Assembly (NCBI RefSeq): GCF_000376385.1
Contig: NZ_AQWN01000003.1
Span: 1 to 64,000 of the forward strand
Direction of reading: 5' to 3'
DNA length: 64,000 nt
Source of the DNA: Desulfurispora thermophila DSM 16022
Lineage (GTDB): Bacteria > Bacillota > Desulfotomaculia > Desulfotomaculales > Desulfurisporaceae
This document shows positions 8,349 to 15,842 of this stretch, one piece after another. Each line of letters begins with the position of its first letter. Within the stretch, counting starts at the first letter, position 1. Below the pieces are notes generated by a model, which worked only from the letters and a program-made list of their open reading frames with translations, had not been told where the DNA came from and did not search any database. The position numbers were made by a program, and so were the translations under genes.

Positions 8349-9389
8349 TTGGCAGAGATCACCCTTGAGTACCGGGTGGGGGAGGAACAGGCCGGCCAGC
8401 GGTTGGATCAGTTTTTGGCCAGGCAAAACCAGGATTTGAGCCGGACGTATATTCAGGAGTTGATTGGCCAGCAGCGGGTACAGGTGGACGGGCAGCATTG
8501 CAAAGCCGGTCAGCGGGTAAAACAGGGGCAGTTGGTGACGGTTGTTCTGCCACCACCCTGCGACCTGGAAGTAAAGCCGGAGAAAATAGCGCTGGATATT
8601 TATTATGAGGATAGCCATGTCATTGTGGTGAACAAGCCGCGGGGGATGGTGGTGCACCCTGCGGAAGGTAATTTCAGCGGGACGCTGGTCAATGCCCTGC
8701 TTTACCACTGCCGGGATCTGTCGGGCATAAACGGCGTGCTGCGGCCGGGCATTGTCCACCGCCTGGACAAGGACACCTCGGGCCTGCTGGTGGTAGCCAA
8801 ACATGACCAGGCTCATGTACACCTGGCCGAGCAGCTAAAGGAGCGCCGGGTAAACCGCCGTTATCTGGCCCTGGTGCACGGAGTGTTGCGGCACCGGCGG
8901 GGTAGTATTGAGGCTCCCATTGGCCGCGACCCCAGGGACAGGCAAAAAATGGCGGTGGTGTTTAAAAACAGCAAGCCGGCCTTAACCCACTATCTGGTCA
9001 GACAGTTTTGCGGCCAGTACAGCTATTTGGAGCTCAGGCTGGCTACCGGCCGAACCCATCAAATTCGTGTGCACATGGCTCATATCGGCCATCCGGTGGT
9101 GGGAGACCCCAAATATGGCCCGGCCCGGCCGCATTTGGGCCTGGATGGTCAGTTTTTGCATGCTGCGTTGCTGGGTTTTGTGCACCCGGCAACAGGGGAA
9201 TACCTGGAGTTCAAAGCGCCCCTGCCGGAAGAACTGCGCGCAGTTCTCCAGCAGATTTGCGACCCCTGGGATGACGCCCTGCTATGGCCCCTGCCTTCTG
9301 CCGAGCAATTCCAGGAGCAGGGCGGTAATGCCTGCGGCCATGAGCGGTCCCACGGGCACGCCGTGCCACAAGATAATGCCCAGCAGTGA
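8349..9389 (+). CDS. rluD: RluD/RluA-family 23S rRNA pseudouridine synthase
   Basis: 346 residues with a TTG start; AGGAGG sits inside the end of lspA. It isomerises uridine to pseudouridine in RNA. An N-terminal S4 domain (QRLDQFLARQ...QVDGQ) is followed by the synthase domain with motif I GIVHRLDKDTSGLLVVAK (catalytic Asp) and the RTHQIRVHMAHIGHPVVGD block. The C-terminal tail past about residue 310 is not conserved and its last 108 bases overlap, antisense, the DUF441 gene. The family is certain; the exact target uridine is not. Confidence 0.93.
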   Translation: MAEITLEYRVGEEQAGQRLDQFLARQNQDLSRTYIQELIGQQRVQVDGQHCKAGQRVKQGQLVTVVLPPPCDLEVKPEKIALDIYYEDSHVIVVNKPRGMVVHPAEGNFSGTLVNALLYHCRDLSGINGVLRPGIVHRLDKDTSGLLVVAKHDQAHVHLAEQLKERRVNRRYLALVHGVLRHRRGSIEAPIGRDPRDRQKMAVVFKNSKPALTHYLVRQFCGQYSYLELRLATGRTHQIRVHMAHIGHPVVGDPKYGPARPHLGLDGQFLHAALLGFVHPATGEYLEFKAPLPEELRAVLQQICDPWDDALLWPLPSAEQFQEQGGNACGHERSHGHAVPQDNAQQ

Positions 9390-9740
9390 ACCCAGGATTA
9401 TACCCAGCCCCAGGCGGGGCTGCCTGTGCAGCAGATCCAGTCCGGCGGCATTGATGTGCGTGGCCATGATGCCGCCGGCCAGCGCGAGCAGCCCGCTGCC
9501 GCTGCTCACGCAGACCATGATGTCGCCCAGCCGTCCGCTATCCCTGGCCAGCGGCGCCAGGATGGCCAGCAGCAGGAAGACCAGCCCTGCTTCCAGGGCT
9601 CTTTTTTCCAAAATATCCAGCATAACCTTCCAACCGGTTATTTGTATAATAAACAAAAAACCGGCAGAGACTGCCAGTATAAATGAGTTTGTCAATAAAC
9701 CAATGCCCATTAAGATGACCAGCTGGGCGATCCGGGTCAT
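9282..9740 (-). CDS. DUF441 / UPF0756-type membrane protein
   Basis: 152 residues, mostly hydrophobic, four or five TM helices. Recognised by the DUF441 signature: GLVFLLLAILAPLA, the MATHINAAGLDLL stretch, and the C-terminal GIILGSLLGIILWHGVPVGPLMAAGI. Function unknown in all members. The ATG has GGAG 8 bases upstream. Its 3' end overlaps the rluD 3' end by 108 bp on the opposite strand. It follows comA by 25 bp in the same direction, so the two may form an operon. Confidence 0.85.
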   Translation of the reverse strand: MTRIAQLVILMGIGLLTNSFILAVSAGFLFIIQITGWKVMLDILEKRALEAGLVFLLLAILAPLARDSGRLGDIMVCVSSGSGLLALAGGIMATHINAAGLDLLHRQPRLGLGIILGSLLGIILWHGVPVGPLMAAGITALLLELLGRRQGP

Positions 9741-9765
9741 CGTCCATCACTCCGGGGCCTTTTGT

Positions 9766-10608
9766 TTAAGATTTATGTCCGGAGTAAGGCGAATATTCTG
9801 AATCATTCAAGGCGGTTTTCAGCGTGTCGGCCCGCAGACCCAGGCGTAGCGCTTCCAGGGCGATGATTTCCTCCGGGGGGATGTTACCCAGGTTAACGTT
9901 GCATCCCAAACGGTTGATCAGAGCCTGTTGCTGGCCCTTTTGGGGAGCTTCCCAGATGATTCGGTCCGGTTCTGCGATATACTCCAGCAGCCTTTCCAGA
10001 TCGCCCCGGCGGATATTTCCTTTTTCGTCGTACAGCCCCACATTGATGCCCATTTCCCGCCCTTCCATGATCACCATGTGCGCTCCCAGGGACAGGTCGG
10101 TGTTTATAAGTTCGGCAATTTTTTCGATGCAGGGTTGTTGTTCGTGATCTTTTTTCCCCACTTCGGTCAGAACCTGAAAGCCCTGCTCCAGAGCAAGGTT
10201 GATCGCTTTTTCTCTCACCTCGGCAGGCAAAAATATGGTCCCATCGGAAACTTCAATAAAGTTAAAGCCCAGCTGGTAGGCGCGTTTGAGAAATTCCAGC
10301 AGGCGGTTTTGCCAGATGGCAATTTCCAGAAATGTACCGCCCGGGTAGATGTTCACGCCGTAGTTTCTAACCAGTTGAATCTTTTCCTCCAGCAGTTCCT
10401 GGCTGTACAGAGCCGAAGTACCGAAGGCCAGCTTGATGAAGTCGATGTGGTGGGCCGCTTTGTGGAGCAAGTCTCTGGTTTCCCCCAGTCCCAGACCTTT
10501 ATCCAGCAGCATGTTTACTCCCTGCCGGCGGGGTTTGGGGAAACGAATACCCAGGGGTGCTTTTAAAAAATCCCACCAGACATTTAGACAGGCTTCCTGC
10601 GCAAGCAT
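9766..10608 (-). CDS. comA: Phosphosulfolactate synthase
   Basis: 280 residues of the ComA family. It adds sulfite to phosphoenolpyruvate, giving (2R)-phospho-3-sulfolactate. Motifs: PRRQGVNMLLDKGLGLGETRDLL, the lysine block HIDFIKLAFGTS, GVNIYPGGTFLEIA, NFIEVSDGTI, ARMV-like AHMVIMEGRE, IIWEAPQKGQQ, and CNVNLGNIPPEEIIALEALR. In methanogens this starts coenzyme M synthesis; in Bacillus the homologue makes sulfolactate for spores, which fits this genome better. AAGGAG lies 8 bases before the ATG at 10608, preferred over the 10638 start. comB/comC are not in view. Confidence 0.92.
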   Translation of the reverse strand: MLAQEACLNVWWDFLKAPLGIRFPKPRRQGVNMLLDKGLGLGETRDLLHKAAHHIDFIKLAFGTSALYSQELLEEKIQLVRNYGVNIYPGGTFLEIAIWQNRLLEFLKRAYQLGFNFIEVSDGTIFLPAEVREKAINLALEQGFQVLTEVGKKDHEQQPCIEKIAELINTDLSLGAHMVIMEGREMGINVGLYDEKGNIRRGDLERLLEYIAEPDRIIWEAPQKGQQQALINRLGCNVNLGNIPPEEIIALEALRLGLRADTLKTALNDSEYSPYSGHKS

Positions 10609-10788
10609 ACTGGCAACTCCTTTCTTGGTGACCGCCAATTAAGTTCCGCTCCGGGGAGCGGACTGTTGGACCCACCTCCTGTACAATTTGTTTTGTCCGG
10701 CAGTCAGGAAAGAAAGGCTGCCCGTGTTTTTCCGGTGTTTTATGTTATGTTCCGGTGCGACCTGCGGTGAGAGGACGGGGGGTGGTAA
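10609..10788. other. Intergenic region with a GC-rich hairpin in the comA leader
   Basis: TCCGCTCC and GGAGCGGA (10645-10662, 2-base spacer) form a tight hairpin about 37 bases before the comA start codon. An isolated AGGAGGTGGG further upstream on the minus strand has no convincing reading frame. I see nothing else definite; the stretch should hold the comA promoter and the end of the MFS transcript. Confidence 0.35.
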
Positions 10789-12099
10789 TTAATGACTGTC
10801 CGGACCGGGGTCTGGTTTGCGGGCGGGTTGAACGGCAAGAGACGGCCCCGGGCGCTCACTACCTGCCGGGGTGGCTTTTACCTGTGTGAGCTGCTTTTCC
10901 GGCTTGATAAACAGCCAGGCCAGAACAAAGGCGGCGGCGCCCAGTCCGGCTCCGCTGAAAAACATGGTTTTCAAATTGTATTTCATCAGCCATCCGAACA
11001 GGGGCGGACCGGCGGCCACCCCAAAAAAGCGCACACTACCATAAAGCGATGTGACCATGCCCCTTTTGGCAGCGGCTGTTGTGCTGGTGATCAGCATATT
11101 CAAGCAGGGTAGGGTCAGACCTGTGCCCAGCCCGCAGCCACTGACGCCGCCAAACAAAAACCAGGTTTGCTGCCCGTTCCAGGTTAGCACCAGCAGCGAG
11201 GCGGAGATGATCAAAAGGCCGCTCAGGATTAACCGGCGCATGAGGGCCGCCCTTTTTTTGATTATTCTTCCCGTCAGGTATGAGGTCAGGCTCATAATCA
11301 ATACGGGTATGGCCAGTGCCAGCCCTTTGCTGATGCCTGTCAGGCGGTATGTTTTTTCCAGGTGTTCGGATAGGAAAAACAGCACGCCAAAAAGCACCAG
11401 CAGGGCAGTCATACCTCCGGCAAAACAGCTGATAAGCAGCCTCGATTTACTGGTGAAAATCTGGGCGATATCCCGCGCGTATTGTTTTACCGACTGTTTT
11501 TGTCTGCTGGTGCGCGGTTCCTCCACCCACAAAAAAAGAATAATTGCTGCGGGCAGAATGACCAGGGGGAAGAACAAAAAAGCGGCATACCAGGTAATCA
11601 GGCCCAGAGCGGCTCCCAGCACCGGGCTTAAAACCTTACCCAGGCCGTTGCTGGCCTCAATAATGCCCAGGACCCGGCTGCGTGCGGCGCCGGTGAACAG
11701 GTCGCCACAGAGGGCCATGGCGATGGGAGCGGTTCCCGCTGCCCCCAGCCCCTGTAGTACCCTGCCGGTCAGAATGAGCGGAAATGACTTCTCGGCCAGC
11801 AGAATGCCGGCCGCTGCCGCCAGTATGCCTCCGGCGGCATAAAGGGCCAGTGAGGGAATGATCACTTTTTTCCGCCCGATACGGTCGGATAGAAAGCCGG
11901 CCAGCGGGATGACCAGGCCGGCGGGTACGGAAAAAAGGGTGATTAGCAGGCTGGTTTTTAACTGGCTGATACCCAGAGCACTTTTGATGGCCGGCAGGAC
12001 CGGAATGAGCATGGAATTGCCCAGCACCATGATCAGAGGGATGCTGCTCAAAGCGATGATGGTTTTTTGATCAGCACGGATGGTTTTATTCTCTGGCAT
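10789..12099 (-). CDS. Major facilitator superfamily drug/metabolite exporter
   Basis: 436 residues, twelve predicted TM segments. The MFS loop 2-3 motif is GFLSDRIGRKKVI, and motif C-like GLGKVLSPVLGAALG in TM5 points to the drug:H+ antiporter (DHA1, Bmr/TetA-like) group. The C-terminal 40 residues are hydrophilic, proline-rich and variable (KATPAGSERPG to PDSH). Substrate unknown. GCGGGGAT precedes the ATG. It stands alone between comA and the yqhV-like gene. Confidence 0.88.
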   Translation of the reverse strand: MPENKTIRADQKTIIALSSIPLIMVLGNSMLIPVLPAIKSALGISQLKTSLLITLFSVPAGLVIPLAGFLSDRIGRKKVIIPSLALYAAGGILAAAAGILLAEKSFPLILTGRVLQGLGAAGTAPIAMALCGDLFTGAARSRVLGIIEASNGLGKVLSPVLGAALGLITWYAAFLFFPLVILPAAIILFLWVEEPRTSRQKQSVKQYARDIAQIFTSKSRLLISCFAGGMTALLVLFGVLFFLSEHLEKTYRLTGISKGLALAIPVLIMSLTSYLTGRIIKKRAALMRRLILSGLLIISASLLVLTWNGQQTWFLFGGVSGCGLGTGLTLPCLNMLITSTTAAAKRGMVTSLYGSVRFFGVAAGPPLFGWLMKYNLKTMFFSGAGLGAAAFVLAWLFIKPEKQLTQVKATPAGSERPGPSLAVQPARKPDPGPDSH

Positions 12100-12298
12100 A
12101 TTTTGTTATCCCCGCTACTATTTATAGTTATAAGGTTATTAGGTACTTTTTATATTTTGGCAATTGACAGCCATACCATGCATAGAAACAAAAAATTAAA
12201 TTACCTCAGTAACAAAAAGCCCATTGGTGTATATTGTTAAATTTTTTTTGGCGGGGGAGTGAGGCAAACTGGGGGGCTGGGATAAGATTGTTTTAGGG

Positions 12299-12541
12299 AT
12301 GGCCCTGCTGCGCTTCATCTCATCTAGTATAGAATTCAGCGCAGCGCTTTTAATGCTGGCTTTTAACTCTATTGAGAGCGCTTTAAAAATAAATGCGGCC
12401 CTGGCGCTGGTCGGGCCGACAATTATGCTGGCAGTGACTTCCCTGGGCCTTTTTGGTCTGGCCGGGAAGCTTTCTTTCTTTTCCATGCTCTTGATTGTAT
12501 CTGGTGTGGCTCTGATCTTGTTGGGGCTCAGGTCTTTATAA
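12299..12541 (+). CDS. YqhV-like (DUF2619) small membrane protein
   Basis: 80 residues from ATG 12299, with three hydrophobic segments. It resembles the sporulation-linked YqhV family: ALLRFISSSIEFSAALLMLAFNSIESALKINAALALVGP. As I recall the family, homology begins upstream of this ATG: the preceding in-frame codons read DKIVLG, similar to the KAVLS of relatives. No ATG/GTG/TTG exists there before a stop at 12260, so translation may begin at a rare codon (ATT 12287 or CTG 12269, both after G-rich stretches). It converges on the 12545-12886 gene with a 3-bp gap and no terminator. Confidence 0.75.
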   Translation: MALLRFISSSIEFSAALLMLAFNSIESALKINAALALVGPTIMLAVTSLGLFGLAGKLSFFSMLLIVSGVALILLGLRSL

Positions 12542-12544
12542 GGC

Positions 12545-12886
12545 TCAGTCCTGGATAATCTCAATGGCCCCGCACTGTTCCATAATGCTCCTGACCCGGT
12601 CGGCTTCTTTTTTGGAAGTTTCCACCGCCACAACAATACCTTTCTGGCCGGGGGAAAAATGTTCAATGCCGGTGGCCAGGGCGGCTGTTTTTTTCAGACC
12701 AATGTCGTCGCTTTCTGTTTTGACCAGGGCGATCTCTTCCGCCATTTCTTCGTTGCTCACGGGTCCGGCTCTTCTTGCGTCGGTCAGATCGGTGATCACC
12801 ATATCTTTGCGATCGAACCCGGCATTGCGCAGGGTGTCTACCAAAAATCCTACCTGTTCCTGGGGAATCCGGGCAATTAAGCGCAT
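12545..12886 (-). CDS. Conserved small cytosolic protein, unknown function
   Basis: 113 residues, acidic, without TM or signal peptide. It begins MRLIARIPQEQVGFLVDTLRNAGFDRKDM and has a second half (KGIVVAVETSKKEADRVRSIMEQCGAIEI) that looks like an alpha/beta ferredoxin-like fold, vaguely similar to YflT/general-stress 17M-type domains; this is only an impression. GGGAGG lies 7 bases before the ATG, supporting expression. It is convergent with the yqhV-like gene. I do not recognise it further. Confidence 0.7.
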   Translation of the reverse strand: MRLIARIPQEQVGFLVDTLRNAGFDRKDMVITDLTDARRAGPVSNEEMAEEIALVKTESDDIGLKKTAALATGIEHFSPGQKGIVVAVETSKKEADRVRSIMEQCGAIEIIQD

Positions 12887-12911
12887 AATGTTACCTCCCG
12901 CAAGATATTAC

Positions 12912-12945
12912 AAAGGAGCCGCGTGTTTTGAACAACGGCTCCTTT
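12912..12945. terminator. Bidirectional intrinsic terminator
   Basis: AAAGGAGCCG and CGGCTCCTTT arms with a 14-base loop, 17 bp after the DUF1540 stop on the minus strand. Confidence 0.75.
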
Positions 12946-12961
12946 GTTAACTTTCCTCAAC

Positions 12962-13111
12962 TTACATTTTGGGTTTAAAGGTTTGGCACTGCGTGTGATC
13001 CGAGCTGGAAGCCATGTTGGTTTTGTTGTGGTCGACTTCCACCATGGGGGCATTGCAGGCTACATCTTTGTTATAGGTGCACTCGGTGACTTTGCACTTG
13101 ATGCTGGGCAT
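12962..13111 (-). CDS. DUF1540 small cysteine-rich protein
   Basis: 49 residues: MPSIKCKVTECTYNKDV, then CNAPMVEVDH and HTQCQTF. The four cysteines are spaced as in DUF1540, probably a small metal-binding fold, often found in clostridia and bacilli. The ATG at 13111 is preceded by AAGGAGGTGATC, a full-length complement of the 16S 3' tail, so this is a very strong ribosome site. The frame continues upstream to 13192, but without a ribosome site. Monocistronic with its own terminator. Confidence 0.85.
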   Translation of the reverse strand: MPSIKCKVTECTYNKDVACNAPMVEVDHNKTNMASSSDHTQCQTFKPKM

Positions 13112-13406
13112 GGGATCACCTCCTTCCGGGCGGATATTATACCCGGTCGGGAGGAAAATTATACCGCATGCTTTTCTCATAATCTTTGCCACAGTAGTTT
13201 ATTCTGCTGCAATGATGTGATTACTGTTTTTTGTTGATAAAGGTATACCAGATAGGCCAGGATGGTACCCCATGTCATTTTAGTGCTGAGAGATTATGAA
13301 AATATTACCTTTGTCCTATGGATATTATCAATTTTTTTCTATATAATTCTGGACACAAGTAGCCTGTAGACCAGACAGACAATACTACTGACAAGGAGGA
13401 GACATT

Positions 13407-14528
13407 ATGCGCTACAAAACATTTGCCTGCGTACTGCTGGGTGTTTTTGCTTTACTTATGGTGTTTAGCCCGGCAATGCTTGAAGCGAGCAATAAAGTGA
13501 ATAAGCCGGCCGGCAGAGAACAGGTGAAAAAAATTGAACGGGCAAATGTCAAGGAACAGGTGCAGCAGCAGGTAAAACAGGAATCGTTGCAGCAGGCAAA
13601 ACAGGAGCTGAAAAAGGAATCGCTTCCCAAAGCGCACAGACTGATGGGCACAAATCTCGACAAGCTGGACCGGGAGGCTCAACAATTAATTAAGCAAAAA
13701 ATTAAAGACAAGCTCAAGGAGCAGGTAAAGAAAGAGTTTAAAGACACTGCAGCTCACTGGGCCAGGAAAGATATTGTGAAAGCTCAAGCGCTGGGCCTGC
13801 TTAACGGTTATGAGGATGGCTCCTTTAGGCCCGAAGCTCCAATCAACAGCGTGGAAGCAATGGTTGTGGCAGTGCGCCTGGCGGAAACGGTCGCTGGCGA
13901 GGTGTATGGTGATAATCTCACCAATGAAGAATTGTCCGGAGATGCTGGTAAGGTCCTGGCACAATTCCCCGGTTGGGCAAAAACTGCTGCGAAAAAAGCT
14001 CTGGCTAACCAGATTATCAATATCAACCGCTTTCACAGTCCTGTGCAGGCTACCCGGGCTCAGGTAGCCGTGATGCTGGCCAAGGCGCTGGGCTTGCAGC
14101 CAGTGCAACCGGTGACGGTAGTTTTCAAAGATGGGGTAATGATCTCCAAAGAAGACATGGGCTACATCATTGCTCTGTATGAGGCGGGTGTGGTTAAGGG
14201 TACGCCGGATGGACGGTTTAACCCCAACAGCGCCATAACCAGGGCTGAGTTTGCGGCATTACTGGCCCGGCTTACCGATATAGTTGAAGAAAAATTGGGC
14301 GTGGAAGAAGATAATGTTCAGGAACAGAATGATAATGCTGGTGAGCAGGAAAGTACACTAGAAGAATCTACCGGCACAAATAATGCCGGTACTGAAAATG
14401 AAAATAATGATAATGTAATTGATAACCAAACTAACAGTATAAGTGATGGTGGGAGCGGGGAAGACAATACCGGAACCGGGGAAGCAACACCTGACAATCA
14501 AAATGAACAGCCCAATGAAGGACAGTAA
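13407..14528 (+). CDS. S-layer homology (SLH) domain surface protein
   Basis: 373 residues, secreted. A signal peptide at about 1-27 (YKTFACVLLGVFALLMVFSPAMLEA) is followed by a very charged, Lys/Gln/Glu-rich coiled-coil-like region (30-110). Next come SLH repeats: HWARKDIVKAQALGLLNGYEDGSFRPEAPINSVEAM, a more degenerate middle one, and VVKGTPDGRFNPNSAITRAEFAALLAR. The tail of about 80 residues is Asn/Glu/Asp/Gly-rich and of low complexity. SLH repeats anchor proteins to pyruvylated wall polymer. AAGGAGGAG precedes the ATG. Single gene with a terminator. 13112-13406 upstream is AT-rich and includes a TATAAT near 13340. Confidence 0.9.
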   Translation: MRYKTFACVLLGVFALLMVFSPAMLEASNKVNKPAGREQVKKIERANVKEQVQQQVKQESLQQAKQELKKESLPKAHRLMGTNLDKLDREAQQLIKQKIKDKLKEQVKKEFKDTAAHWARKDIVKAQALGLLNGYEDGSFRPEAPINSVEAMVVAVRLAETVAGEVYGDNLTNEELSGDAGKVLAQFPGWAKTAAKKALANQIININRFHSPVQATRAQVAVMLAKALGLQPVQPVTVVFKDGVMISKEDMGYIIALYEAGVVKGTPDGRFNPNSAITRAEFAALLARLTDIVEEKLGVEEDNVQEQNDNAGEQESTLEESTGTNNAGTENENNDNVIDNQTNSISDGGSGEDNTGTGEATPDNQNEQPNEGQ

Positions 14529-14538
14529 AATTTATTCT

Positions 14539-14574
14539 AGCCCTCCGGTTTTGAACATTGGCCGGCGGGCTTTT
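14539..14574 (+). terminator. Terminator of the SLH gene
   Basis: AGCCCTCCGG pairs with CCGGCGGGCT (one mismatch) across a 15-base loop, followed by TTTT. Confidence 0.65.
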
Positions 14575-14720
14575 ACCTGATTGTAGTATTGCCTGCGGTC
14601 CACGGGGAATTGCAGTTCGGGTTGTGGTTTGGTTGGCCGGATTGTTCGGACTGTATAATAAGAGCACGCTGGATAATAATAAATAACAAGCCGAGAGGGT
14701 GCATTATAACAGTGGAAGCG

Positions 14721-14759
14721 AGCGGTCTGCTAAAATAGCGGGCCGCTTTGTGGTATAAT
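14721..14759 (+). promoter_or_regulatory. Hairpin and -10-like box ahead of the ROK kinase gene
   Basis: AGCGGTCTGCT/AGCGGGCCGCT (14721-14747, AAAAT loop, one G-U pair) is followed by TTTG and a TATAAT at 14754-14759. No good -35 lies at the right distance. The hairpin may end any upstream transcript and the box may start the ROK gene; it is tentative. Confidence 0.4.
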
Positions 14760-14798
14760 GTGGTAAGTAGCTTTAGCCAAGTGGGAGTGGTGCGGGGC

Positions 14799-15770
14799 AT
14801 GGGTGAAAGAAACCAGGGAGTTGGCCTGGGTCTGGATATTGGCGGCACCAATATTGCCGGTGCTCTGGTGGATGCGGCCGGACGTTTGCTTGAGCAGTAC
14901 ACGCTGCCCACATGTGCCTGGAAAGGGCAGGATGCGGTTATTGAGCAGATATTTCTGGTGGCGGAGCATTTGTTCCGGCAGGCGGAGAACAAAGGGCTTC
15001 AGATTCGGGGGATCGGGATGGGGGTTCCCGGACCGCTGGAATCCAGGACAGGGCTGGTGTTGCATGCTCCCAATCTGGGCTGGTACAATGTTCCGGTTAA
15101 ACAAATTGTGCAGCAGCGTTTTCAAACACCTGTCTTTGTGGAGAATGATGTACGCTGTGCTGCGCTGGGGGAGAAATATTTTGGTGCCGGGCGGGGTGTG
15201 GACGATTTAATCTGTGTGGCGCTGGGTACCGGTGTGGGGGCGGGAATTTTTGTCGCGGGTAGTCTCTTGCGCGGCTTTGGGGACATTGCCGGCGAGATTG
15301 GTCATATTTGTCTGGATCCCAACGGCCCGCACTGCAACTGTGGCCGGCGCGGTTGTCTGGAGGTCTATGCCGGGGCTCCCGGTATTGCCCGGCGGGCCCG
15401 GGAAGCGATACAGAGCGGTAAACAGTCGGTGATCGGCAAGCTGGTGGGAGGCAACCTGGCTCTGATTGATCCCGCCGTGATCTCCTCGGCAGCCGGACAG
15501 GGCGACCAGCTGGCCATCGAGATCTGGCGGGAAACCGGAGAGCTGGTGGGCTGGGCTCTGGCTACGGCGGTTACGCTGTTCAACCCGCGGCTGGTTATTG
15601 TGGGCGGCGGGGTTGCCAGGGCCGGTGAAGTGCTCCTGGGGTCCATCAGAGAGACGGTATTCCAGCGGGCTATGCCCGAGCACGCCCGCCAGGTGGAAGT
15701 GGTTCCGGCGCATTTGGGCGAACGGGCCGGGGTGGTGGGAGCGGCCTGTCTGGTACTGGAAAAAATCTAA
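14799..15770 (+). CDS. ROK-family sugar kinase (probable glucokinase)
   Basis: 323 residues. ATP site LGLDIGGTNIAGALVD at the N-terminus, sugar-site regions GVPGPLES and VENDVRCAALGE, GTGVGAGIF, and EIGHICLDPNGPHCNCGRRGCLEVYAG with the ROK zinc motif (CxCGxxGCxE). No N-terminal HTH, so it is an enzyme rather than a repressor. Likely phosphorylates glucose or a related hexose. The ATG at 14799 has only a weak site (GGAG 12 bases away); tandem GTGs at 14787/14790 are alternatives. It stands 73 bp upstream of the HTH-CapA fusion gene and could be co-transcribed with it. Confidence 0.9.
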   Translation: MGERNQGVGLGLDIGGTNIAGALVDAAGRLLEQYTLPTCAWKGQDAVIEQIFLVAEHLFRQAENKGLQIRGIGMGVPGPLESRTGLVLHAPNLGWYNVPVKQIVQQRFQTPVFVENDVRCAALGEKYFGAGRGVDDLICVALGTGVGAGIFVAGSLLRGFGDIAGEIGHICLDPNGPHCNCGRRGCLEVYAGAPGIARRAREAIQSGKQSVIGKLVGGNLALIDPAVISSAAGQGDQLAIEIWRETGELVGWALATAVTLFNPRLVIVGGGVARAGEVLLGSIRETVFQRAMPEHARQVEVVPAHLGERAGVVGAACLVLEKI

Positions 15771-15842
15771 CAGCAATTGTGTTTATTTCTTAATCTGTTC
15801 GTGTTGCTGTTTGTCAATATGGTGTTGGAGTTGGCATAAAGC

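Noticed and set aside
12196-12666. 156-codon minus-strand frame over the yqhV-like gene
   Set aside because: The sense frame has a recognisable family and TM pattern; the antisense product is low-complexity and overlaps a second real gene.
14721-14747. Riboswitch ahead of the ROK kinase
   Set aside because: Only a simple hairpin is present and no known aptamer consensus could be matched.
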